From Desmodesmus armatus (taxonomy: Eukaryota > Chlorophyta > Chlorophyceae > Sphaeropleales > Scenedesmaceae), in the NCBI GenBank assembly GCA_007449985.2, contig VIIQ02000779.1, positions 186,001 through 250,000 on the forward strand: DNA of 64,000 bases, in the 5' to 3' direction. Numbering within the stretch: position 1 is the first letter of the stretch; the number at the start of each line of letters is the position of its first letter. Both the position numbers and the translations under genes were made by a program. The notes beneath the pieces were generated by a model. The model was not told the origin of the DNA. It made no database searches and saw only the letters and a list, made by a program, of their open reading frames with translations. Below, one piece after another: positions 31,740-42,185 of this stretch.

Positions 31740-34700
31740 ATGGCAGACAGCACGAAGCTTCTAGTCAGCGAGACACTCGCCATGCTGCAACACCAGCTGT
31801 CACAACCACAGCCATGCGTGGCACAGGCATCAATGGTGCTGGGATGCCTGCAGGACAGGCTGTTCCACAACAGCATGGAACCTCTGCAGGCTTCAGTCTC
31901 GCAGTACATGTACCGCTTCAAGGAGCTGTTCGTAGATCCAGCGGCAGCAAAGCTAAACAAGTGCAAGACGCCACAGGTGTGCATTCGTCATTGCCAGGAG
32001 TGACACTGACTCACCTGCTCAGCAGCAGTGCCGAGTGACATGCATGTGCTGGTGCTGTTCTGGCTTGCAGGACAAGGTCGTCGCGATTGCAAAGTTTCTG
32101 AGAGGCAAACTAGCCAAGGCGCCAGCCCACAAGCAGCCCCTACACACTCAAGTGAGCAACCAGTTGACAGCCTCTGTGCAGATGCAGTCTTGGCCATGCA
32201 ATGCTGGCCTGACAGCTTGTCTTGAGCTGCTGCATGCTATGCTGGCCTCAGTGTGGCAGTTGCTGCACCTGCGCATCACACACTCCTTCGCCGGCCCGGT
32301 TGAACGTTTGGTTGAGGGACTTCCTGCTCAACCAGTACAGTCAGTACAATACAGTACGGGTACAGTACGGTACAGTACGGTACAGTACGGTACAGTACAG
32401 TGCTGTATGTGGGAAACATGGTCCATCTTTGGCACTACAGCATCTACACTGGACTGCGCATGCCTCACCACCAGGGGCCCCCTTAGCGCTAACCCACTAC
32501 CACCTCCATACTCGTTTCCTCCCGCTGTTTCCCCCACCCCCTTGGCGCTGTGTGCAGTACCTACCGTCTGCACTGCGGGACAGCGGCAAGCGACAGCTGG
32601 ACTGCTTGGGTATCGCAACAGCAGTCCTGGCCTTGTGTCACCACATAGCAGCACAGCAGCCTCAGCAGCATGCACACCTAGCAGCAGCAGCAATGGTGGT
32701 GTCTGATGATCACTGCTGGCTGACTGTTCCGACTGAAGCTGTGATGGCAGCAGAAGCCATCCGCGACCTGGAGCAGCAGCAGCCAGTGTTTGTGGAAGTC
32801 ACAGACCCAGGGTAAGTGTTATGAATACTTTGCTGGCTTCACCATGTTGCATTGATGCAGATGCTGATTTCAGCAATGGGTGACACGCAATCAGCTGGTA
32901 TACAAGATGCTTCATAGTGCTGAGCCAGCCAGACAGTCTCCACCAAGGCATCAACTACAGTACTAGCTGCATGGCCTAGCTGGCATTTGGGCTGCTTCCA
33001 TAGCCACAAAATCAGGTGTGGCTATGGACATTGCTTGACTCTCTCAAGTACTACTTACACACTGGGGCCTCATTGAGGCACAGCCTGCACACCCAACATG
33101 CTTCTGCCTGTTGCCGCTGCTGCTGCAATGTCCTGGCCTGTCCTGCTGCAGTGTGCTGAGCCCAGGGCAGCTGTCGGGCAGCTGGTTGTATGCAGGCGGG
33201 CACGGCACCACCTGCAGCCCTGCACAGGTAATGCAACTGTGGTTGGCTATGAAAAGCGTCACAGTAACAGTCAGAGCAGTCACAGTAACAGCCACAGCAC
33301 TCTGGCTGTGCGGCACTTCTTAGTCAAGGCCGTTACACTGAGACTCATGTACACAGTACTGGACCACCAGCGCGCCTCTGCACCGTTGTGCTTATTTGGA
33401 AAAGTCCCTTTCCAGGCAGTCGGCCACTCCAATGATGCAATCCATTCTGACCATTAGCCCAGCAGGGGCATGCACACTCTGCTGGTATACAGACACATGT
33501 GGCCCTTGACTCACACTTTGCACACTGCTGTCCCTGCAGGTCCTGATGGTGTTGGTTGCTGGCCTTATGCCTGAGGAGCTGCAGGATGATTCAGCAGCAG
33601 GTCAGCTGAGGGAGGTGCAGCTGTCACTGCTGCACACCCTGGCACAGGCACACCCTGGGGCTCTGCTGTACAGCAACTTCTTCAGGTGAGGCCGGGCTTG
33701 AACTTGAATGGGAGCTGGGCTGCGTGGGTTCCTGGGGACCCTCGGCCCGCGGGCTGCGGGATTATACTGTTACTGTTACTGTTACATGGTTCAGGCAGGT
33801 TGTGCAAGGTGCCCTAACCGTCAACCTCCAATGCACAAAGACCGTGTTGTGTTGTGGTGTTTTGGCACTGAAAGAACTGACACTGAGAGTGTATGCTGGT
33901 GGTGCTGCAGGTGGGGCATGCTTCACGAGGAAGCAGAGCTTGAGCAGCTTGCAGCAGCAGCTGAGGCCGCAGCTGCGTCAGGAAACCCCTCTGCCCTACA
34001 GGCCCTCGCTCTGCTGCCAAGTGCCCAGCTGCAGTCCCAGCAGTGTTTTGCAGCCGCCATCCAGCGCAGCAACGGCTGGCAGTGGCATCCCAACAGCTGT
34101 GCTGCGTTTGGATGGCTCAACCGCATACAGGCGGTGCTGTGTGGAGAGACAGACGATTTGTTATGTCTTAGGGCACAGGAACAGCAGTTGGACGGGGCCA
34201 ACCAAACTCAGGTTGTACCTCCAGGAGGCAGTACAGTCAGCACAGACAGTATACTCAAGCCTTGGCTTGAAGTGGCTGTGTTTCTACTGCAGCAAGCGCT
34301 GGAGGCAGTGTCAGGCTGTACTGCAGTGCTCAGGCGGTACAGTGGGTGTGCAGGGAAGCCCAACAAGGCAGCTGACACGCAGCTGTTGGAAGCTGTTCGG
34401 GATCTTTGGGAGAATCTGGCAGATGCCAACAAGGCAATCGCTTGCCTGCAGCAGCTGTACCTGCAGCACACATCTGTAGTATCCTTGCAGCAACAGCAGC
34501 AGGGGGTGCCACAGGTGCATCCAGTGCAACAGCAGCAGCAACAGGCAACAGACAGTACCCTACAACAGGCCACTGCAGATGTTGCAGGAGGAGTAGATTC
34601 GGCAGCTCGAGCCGGTAGCCCAGGCGGTCACGCTTGTTCAGACGTCCCGGCAGCTGCTGCTGTCCCCAGCCACACCGTGCATCTAACAGCAGCTCTCAAA

Positions 34701-35066
34701 CGAGCTGCAAGCTCGCTGAATGCACAGCACGACACAGCACACAACACAACTCTTCAGGGAGTACTGACTGACCCTAGCTGGCTTCAATCCCAGCTGGAGT
34801 TTCTAGATGCTCTGCTGTGTTTCTTTGGGGAGGAGTCTGCAGATGTTCCTGCAGGTGCTGTCTCAGACTTTGTTGCAGTGGCGGGAACCTACAGCAGCAG
34901 CGCACGCCAGCAGGCTGCTGCGGATGCTGTGTCCCAGGCCGCTGTGCACAGCAGCAGGGTACAGGGCTTAGTGGGCAGCAGCACATGGGTTGAATTGGAG
35001 CCTGGGCTGCAGCAGCTGCTGCAGATGCCTGGCAGCCGCAGCCGCAAGAAGCAGCGGAAGGACTAG
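31740..35066 (+). CDS. Unrecognised 649-aa helical protein
   Basis: Six exons fit in phase: 31740-31976, 32071-32151, 32558-32811, 33152-33227, 33540-33685 and 33911-35066, ending in a basic tail (SRSRKKQRKD). I recognise no family. The sequence is Leu/Ala/Gln-rich and looks mostly alpha-helical, for example MADSTKLLVSETLAMLQHQL, then VLMVLVAGLMPEELQDD, then LLHTLAQAHPGALLYSNFF, suggesting a helical-repeat scaffold. The basic C-terminus could be a nuclear localisation signal. No membrane segment or signal peptide is seen. An extra in-phase exon near 32231-32334 (VERLVEGLPAQP) cannot be excluded. Only the sharing of a promoter region with RPAP3 gives context. Confidence 0.7.
32327..32403. repeat. 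(TACAG/TACGG)n microsatellite in an intron
   Basis: About 13 degenerate pentamer/hexamer units of GTACAG and GTACGG lie in intron 2 of the 649-aa gene. The same pentamer family recurs at 2286, 19817 and 52388. Confidence 0.75.
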
Positions 35067-37249
35067 GTGATACCGGTGATATTGCTTGTGCTGTTGTGTT
35101 TCAGTCTGTGTGTAGTAGGCTCCATCTGGGCCCGTCCTACTGTGTGCTGTTTATGTCTTTGTGTGGAGTAGCATCCGTGACAATAATTGACCGTGCTGAT
35201 GTAGACAGCACTGTTGGGAGGCCCCTACACTGTAAAACCATGCCCTGGTTCATTCACCACCGCCAAAACAGCACCAACCATACCTCTCAAATGCCAGGAA
35301 GGCATCTCAGCCCCTCCAAGCGCAACCGTCTGAACACTCACCAGGCTTCTGCAGCCAGCACCCACACATGTGTACACCTCACCACACACCTCACTCCCTG
35401 CAGGAGCACCCCAAGCACCCCGTAACCCAACCAGTGCTTTGACATTAGGCGGCGGAATGCAAAAGTCAGCCCCTCCAAGCGCAACCGTCTGAACGCTCAC
35501 CAGGCTTCTGCAGCCAGCACCCACACATGTGTGAACCTCACCCCACACCTCACTCCTCGCAGGAGCACCCCAAGCACCCCGTGACCCAACCAGTGCTTTG
35601 ACATTAGGCGGCGGAATGCAAAACTCGGGCGGTGACTTGGCCTGGGGGTGTCGGACGCGGGCACCTCTCACAGCATGGCAGCCCACATACCCATGACCTA
35701 AACATAGAGGTACGTAACATCCCTCACTCATGCAATGGCATCTTTGACTGTGGCTGTCCTGCTGAGACGACGAGGCTGGTTGAAAGTCACATGTGAACTC
35801 ACGCTGAACCAACGCTCAAGCGAGCCACGACACATGCCAGGGGGCTGTACAGCCTCCTGCTTGCTATGAGTCAACATACACACATAGACAGATGAACAAA
35901 ACCACAAACCCTAACATGCACACCACACAGCTTGCTGTTGCAAGAATACCGCCGGCCAACCCGGATTTTAGGTGCTGCACGGATGTCAGGTGCTGCACGG
36001 ACAACCCAGTGCCCTGAAACAACCCAGCACCCCCCATCGGCAGGGAGTGTATGTCACTCCCTGTTTGAGGATGCTATAAACCGGGCTCTGATGCATGGGC
36101 TCCCAACACTGCGGCGCGATGGGCAGGGTGTGTCAAACACATGAGGTACAACCATGTGTGTACCAAACCATTTGTGACATAATTGTGCTGTAACGGCGCA
36201 AGCAACAGCCTGCAGCAGCCCGTAATGCAGTGTCCGCCGTACACCGGAAAACAAGGGGTGTAATAGCCATGCGTGGGGAATAAGGGCACAACAGCCATGA
36301 TGAGGCACAGCCCAGGGATATCAACTAAAGCAATATCAACTAAAGCAAGGGGTCCACTGCAGGTGTGCCGTACGGCTGCAAGTCTGCACAGTCAATCAAG
36401 CCAAACGAGGACTCCTGCCAGCCGGACCTGCCTGAAATCCTGCCTCAAAGGTGTGTGCGCGCGAGACAAAAACGCCTAAAGCCCCAAGCGTCCGTGAAAC
36501 ACCCCAAGCAAGCACACTGCCGGTGCCCCTGTGCATGCCTTTGCATAAAAAACGACACAGCACTGCCCCCCCCCCCCCCCTGCTGCCAGCACAACCTCCC
36601 CAACCAGGCAGCCAGACTGCATCAAGCAGCGACACAAGAGCTAGGTGAGTTGCGCAGCGCCGCTGCCAGCAGCCACCACACCAGCAGTCCGTGAACAGCC
36701 TGTGCCAAAAACCAACCGCCCAACGCAGGCACGGCGGCAAAGCGATATGGCTGGTACACGTGCTGGCAGACACCAGCAACACTGCCTAAAAAGTTGGGGG
36801 CAATGGCAGTGGAGGCGCTGCTGCAAGAGCTGGCAGACACCACCACGCCACCAGGCGGAGCGCTGCAGCGCAAAATGCATCCAACGTCTCCCTGGATTAT
36901 GCCGTGCAGAAAACCCAGTGGCAGGATGCAGAAAAGAGCCACCACTCCAGGTCTTACACACAGGCTGCTGAATACCGGTGCAACACACATCAGCACCCTG
37001 TCCCAGCATGCGCACGCATTCTGTCACTCCAGAACCCCTGCCGCAGGACCGAACACTCTCCATGCAACACACCCAGTGCTGAAAAGGAACAACAGCAAAA
37101 GCCAAAACTTCAGCAGTTCCACGCCAAGCACGGCTGCCACCCACACCCAGTTCTGACAAAAAGACCGCAGCAAGAACAACCAGCAACCGAACCATGCCAA
37201 GCAAGAGCACCTACCACGTACAACCGCTCAAAGTAAAACCGCATATGGC
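35067..37249. other. Intergenic region between convergent genes
   Basis: The 649-aa gene and the phytol kinase gene end toward each other here. The region has a 159-bp tandem duplication (35308-35625) and a C14 run near 36567-36580. Minus-strand frames at 35225-35812 and 36641-37210 are open for 195 and 189 codons but show no family motif or splice logic, so I do not call genes. Confidence 0.45.
35308..35625. repeat. Two tandem 159-bp repeats
   Basis: CAGCCCCTCCAAGCGCAACC begins at 35308 and 35467, and the units are almost identical. The length is a multiple of three, and on the minus strand both copies are open, each reading FCIPPPNVKALVG and then GAGCRSLVSVQTVALGGA. Coding status is undecided. 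Confidence 0.85.
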
Positions 37250-39020
37250 TCAGCCCAGCCATTGCATGATCATGGCAGGCTGGCCCGAGGCCCGCAGCAT
37301 GGCCGAGGCCGCAGCGGCAAGCGGCAGCACTGCCAAGCTGGTTACCGTAGCCACGAGCGGCACGCTGATGTTATCGTCCAGCCAGCTGTTGATCGGCAGC
37401 GACTCAACAACAGTGCAGGCCGCACACACGACCGCCAGGTAGGGAAGCACTGTCACAGGGCTGTAGCATTGGAAGTAACCCATGCTGCAGAAGTGCCAGA
37501 AGAACCCTGCAGACATTGCCAGCCCAGCACCAAACATGGCCAAACTGCCCGGCCAGCTCTTACTGCTGTTCCAAGGCAGCTTGAGATTCTTCGCGCTGCC
37601 CAACCTGCGCCCAACAATGTCCGCAAAACCGTCGCCACCGCACATCATGCTGACCGCGATTGCGCCGGCAGGGTTTTCCCGCCAAAACACCAGCGTGACG
37701 GCCAGCAGCACGATGCAGTAGTACAGAGGGCCCTTGAGTAGCTCGGACCTGTCGCCCTCCCTGCTGACTGACTTGACCAGGCCCGGGTCTGACAGCACCC
37801 CAGAGCCCACGGCCAGAATCCTGCGACACACGACGGTGCACGAAACAGGTTTGTGACACAAAAATAGCGGAAGGCAGCACACGCAAGCATAAGCCACCAG
37901 CACCTGTACATAACAGTACACTGCCTGTGCAGTGTGTGCTTCACTACACCATGCAGTCAGTGTTGCATACAAACTGCGTAACTTGCTCTGTAACAAAGAA
38001 CCCCTCATCAACCAGCTGCTTTTGGAGCAGCTGATGCCTGCTTAGCCTGGTCTATGCACCCGTCCTTGCTGGATTCTGGCCACCCGTTTGGTTCACACTG
38101 TTGGGTGTAATGCTGTGTGTGGCCGCACCTGAGCATGTTGATTCCTGGGATGGCAGCTGCCACCAGCCGAGCTCCAGGGGCATCACTGAATCATCACACA
38201 GACACGTAGACGGAGCGGCTGCTGTCAGTGCATTATCAGCAACAGTGCCGCTGTGGGAGCTGCCATGCAAGCAATACGCTGCTTGACGCGGAAGGCCCCA
38301 ACCAACCATGCAGCCACAGTATCTGCACAAAATGAAGTTATTGGCCTGTGTTCATATACACGGGGGGTTGAAGCAAAATAGGCTGTTCCACTTTGCTGTG
38401 TGTGAGCCAACAAAGTGTAGGGGCCAGTAGCTTGCTGACCTGAAGGTGGTCCAGAACAGCAGCAGAAGTGGGCCAGCAGAGGCATGCACCAGCTTGCGAC
38501 TCAGCTTCTGCAGGACAAAAAGCAGGGAGATCACAGTGCAAAAGGTTATCACGCTGGAGCTAGGTAACACAGCTTTTCAGCATGCATGAGCTGTAGTGAG
38601 CACTGCCCAGCACAATGCACATCCGCAACATGGTTGCAGGAAGTGCTGGCGATCAGTCAGCACACTGACCTGCTCCAGGACGCCAGAGTTGGTCAGCACA
38701 TCAAACATCTTGACCCACACCAAAGCTACAACCGCAGTGATGACAGCTGCAACCTGGTCTTGCTGCAGGGGTGCAGACAATGCCGCCAGCCCGTCCATGG
38801 CTGCTGGCAATGCGGCATGACGCAACCTTGGATGCTGCTGCATGCATGGTTGCTGCTTCAGAAGGCTGTGATGGTGTATATGTGCCCATGCAGCTGCATT
38901 CATGGGCGCATGTTGCCTGCTGAGACTGCCCACACCAACACGCTGAGGTGTCAAAACTGAACTGACAGCAGCAACAGGAGATCTCCGACACAAGCAGCTG
39001 GGCGCCCTTGCAGACAGCAT
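37250..39020 (-). CDS. Phytol/farnesol kinase (VTE5/FOLK family), probably plastidial
   Basis: Exons 39020-38670, 38507-38440 and 37820-37250 join in phase to 329 aa. Residues 1 to about 75 look like a plastid transit peptide (MLSARAPSCLCRRSPVAAVS). A membrane segment (VAAVITAVVALVWVKMFDVL) precedes KLSRKLVHASAGPLLLLFW, the family's RKLVH signature. The core continues DPGLVKSVSREGDRSELLKG, then MMCGGDGFADIVGRRLGS, then KSWPGSLAMF, then VVESLPI...LDDNISVPL. The family phosphorylates phytol with CTP to salvage it for tocopherol synthesis. Direct joining of exons 2 and 3 leaves about 20 fewer residues than plant VTE5 between the FW segment and SREG, so a short exon around 38090-38320 may be missing (TVAAWLVGAFRVKQRI appears there, out of phase). 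Confidence 0.85.
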
Positions 39021-39463
39021 CTAGGCTTTGAAGAATGTATTGAAAGCTTCACTGGATAGGCGATACAGGTCCAGGCAGAGATCGATGGAGACAGCCAAGG
39101 ATGTGGCGCAGTTCACCAACAAGATGCTGCGCGCGTGCATGCAACGGCTCGGGCACCCAACCAATCACCTTGACGTTTATTCAATTGACCATGGCAAGAT
39201 TGATTAGCCTCATTGCCGCTTACTCATGTTATCCCTCGGTTTTGTGTTTCAAGGCACGCATTGCATCGGGTTGACCACTTTCCTTCCAGTCTTGTGAGTG
39301 TCTTATTTTTCAACATTGCTTGCGTCTGCAGTGCCACCAAAACATCACCTGGCACACATCCCTGGTGTTCCACCTCAGCACAGTTTCCCCTCCTTTGCAG
39401 GGATCCTAGTCCCATCCTGCGTTTCAGTCGCATCAAGTTCAACCCCAAACGCGTCTGCCCACC
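39021..39463. promoter_or_regulatory. 443-bp divergent promoter region (phytol kinase / ML protein)
   Basis: Start codons of the two flanking genes point outward. The region has no exon-like frame. AT content rises near 39160-39310, but no defined motif can be named. Confidence 0.45.
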
Positions 39464-40633
39464 ATGCCAAGGAGCGCTGGTGCCCTTGTGCTGCTGCTGA
39501 GCTGTTTCTGCCTGAGTGCTCATGCCTTCACATGGCAGGCATGCGACGCAGACAAGGTGCCTTTTGTGCCTGATAACGTCCTGCTAGTGCCAGACCCTCC
39601 AGCAGCTGGTGGCCAGGTCACCTTCAACATCCAAGGCAATGCAGGTGAGCAGCAGTTGCGACCATCGGACGCTGTTGTGTGGGCTTGGACACACACATAC
39701 CTGCTTGCTATCGGACACCGCGCTGCTCCAGGATCGATGTCTTTCAGCCAGTGCAATTTTGTGGCGTACTGAGCACTCTTGTGTCACCTGGAAGAAAGGA
39801 ATCCACATCCCCTCATCCCTACCACCACTCTACTACAGGACCACCCACCCACCCTCTGTCTGCATGTCATGCATGCATCTGTCCTTGTGCCTCCAGTGCA
39901 TGATGTCCCAGCTGGCCAGATCTCCATCGATGTGTCATTTGCGGGCACACCAATCTATGAGGAGGTGGATGACTTGTGCAGCAAGACCAGCTGCCCAATC
40001 AAGACAGGGCCCCTGGACATCAAATACATCCAGGACCTGCCTCCCATCGCACCCCCAGTAAGCAGCAGGCAGGGGGTCCCTCTGGTGCAGGCTGTTGTAA
40101 CATTGCAGCCAGCATATGCTGCTGTGGAATACCTGACAGCCATGGCGTGCCGGCTGCGAGGCGAGACAGTGCAGCCAGGATCATTTGCTGCTGAGTTGTT
40201 GTTGCCGGCCTGCCATAGCACGCCCAGCGTGCAGCAGGTATGCCTGTGTGCATCTGTAGTGACGACAGGCGCACCCTTTATCCTTCCAGAACTGTGACTA
40301 GCTCCAGGCGTTACAACCTCCGTGATGGTCTTTTCCTGACTCGTGTGGCTACTTCTGACCGGCTTGTCTCGTGCTGGCCACTGCTACCGCTGCTGCCGCC
40401 GCCGCTGCCGCTTGCTTCAGGGCGAGTATGATGTACGTGTGATTGCCCGCGACACCGCTGGCGGGGAGCTGATGTGCGTGGACGTGCATTTTGAGATGCT
40501 GCCACCCAGCTTCGTGCAGAAGTTCCTTCCCGGCAGCTGGCTGGGCAAGACCAAGGGCAGCCAGAGCCAGCGCATCTCAGAAGCAGGCCCAGCCATCGCA
40601 CGCCGCATGCTGCAGGCCCTGCGCGGCAACTAA
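39464..40633 (+). CDS. Secreted ML (MD-2-related lipid-recognition) domain protein
   Basis: Exons 39464-39644, 39897-40057 and 40421-40633 join in phase to 184 aa. A signal peptide (MPRSAGALVLLLSCFCLSAHA) precedes the ML fold. Cysteines sit at the positions used for its disulphides (WQACDADKV; DDLCSKTSCPI; ELMCVDVHF). The APP-GEYDVRVIARD segment, split by intron 2, is the typical G-x-Y turn before the last strands. ML proteins such as NPC2 and the fungal PG/PI transfer protein bind single lipids in a beta-sandwich in the secretory pathway or vacuole. The C-terminal extension (KTKGSQSQRISEAGPAIARR) is basic and unlike NPC2. Lipid specificity cannot be predicted. Confidence 0.88.
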
Positions 40634-42185
40634 TGTACCATCATCCGGCGGCTATGGCACAGTAGGGCTAGCTAATGAGGTATCAGCAGCAGGGTCAGGG
40701 GACGTTGATTGTCCAGTGTGCTGGCGCTGCGGCCTTGCAGGCCCGCAGAGTTGTACTGTTTGCACTGTGTACATTTAGGCCTAGCCGGTCAGCTCACGCG
40801 ATAGCCAGTGAGGTGGTGTGCGCTCGCCCCAGTGTATGTGTAGGGTTGCTTGTTTCAACAGGGCATTGTTTGTGGCCTTGCTTGTGTCATCAGAGCTAGG
40901 ATTGCTCCATGCATGTGTACCAAAGCAAGCGGGGGGCTCCCCGGCCCCTTGGCTGACTGGCCAGTGTATGGCTACCACGGCTGTGGTGGTGTGCTGTGCT
41001 GTGTGGCAGCTGTGCAGTTGGATCACAGTGGCTCAGCGTAACAGCAAGCTGCTGCAAATGCAGGTTGCAGGACAAGGCAGGGTTGGCGCAGGTTGATAGT
41101 TGTGAAAGTTGTGTGTGGAAGGTGATGGCGACCGTGCTGAGTTGGTTTGCATGGGACAGAATCAATATCTGCTTTCATTGCTTCAGCAGTGCAAGGCTTT
41201 GGTGTGCCTGCTGTTTAGAGTGGGGGCAAGCAACAGATAGCCAACGGCATCGAACAAGGTTGAGTTGCATGGCCTTGGAGCAACCTTGCCTTCAAAATCT
41301 GCACCGCTCCACGCGTTGCCAGCAAGCATACACTGAAGCAAGACACGCCACCAAGACCTAGCAGCAAATGCTGCCTGTTCAACCACGTGGTCAGCCCATG
41401 CTGCTGCTCCACATTTTCCAGCCAGCATGACTCAGCACCGATGATCACAATGGAGCTTTGCTGCAACATCCAGCCCAGCAGAAGGGCAGCAACTGGCCAG
41501 ACACCTTCATGTCACAGTGAGCCAAGGGTTTGGGGGCCCCGAAGCTCGTCTAGCTTCAGCTGCACATGCATATGCATTACTATTCACTTCTTTTCGTTGG
41601 CAGACACGGCAGCTTCAGCCTCTGCGATCTTACTACAATGCTCCACATTTTGGCCCTGTAAGAACCATCGGCAGAGTTTCATGCTTGTGCTGCCAGGCTA
41701 TAGTGCTACGTTGTTGGCAAGCACAGGGCATCAAAAGGCACATCAGATCCATCAGGAGCACTGAATCTCAGCGAGGAGCCTACAATTGGGTGAAGGGTAA
41801 GATGCCACATTGCAGCCGCCATCAATCCAGTGACACTGCACTGGCGCTGCAGCAAATGGTTCACTCTTGTAGCCACAACATTCATCCCCACCCTGGTTCC
41901 AAGTATGACTTGCTACCTAGAGGTGCTGGCTCTACTGGCCAACCTGTCAGCGCCAGCCTGGCAGAGCTTGAAGTATAGAGGCGTGGTGCGGGGGCCTGCA
42001 GGGTGCAGAGCCTCTTGAGGCCAACCAAACCTGCACACTAAAAGGTTCTGGGCTTGATAATTGGATCGATTGATTGGAATGGTTTGAGAGTTACATAACC
42101 CTAACGGTGATAACGCCAGCGGTGAATCCTTTACTGATGCGTATGATTGCATGTACTTTGAATTACCTTTTGTTTGCAAACCACC
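40634..42185. other. Intergenic region, no gene seen
   Basis: Open frames are short and random-looking on both strands. No long repeat, palindrome or RNA-like structure stood out. The last few hundred bases should contain the promoter of the coiled-coil/profilin gene. Confidence 0.5.

Noticed and set aside
36641..37210. 189-codon open frame on the minus strand
   Set aside because: Cys/Trp-rich low-order sequence with no motif, no splice partners, in a convergent intergenic region.
39779..40297. Alternative 172-codon frame continuing the ML gene through intron 2
   Set aside because: The in-frame extension after APP lacks ML features, whereas splicing at CCA/GTAAGC to GGCGAGTAT restores the conserved PP-GEY turn.
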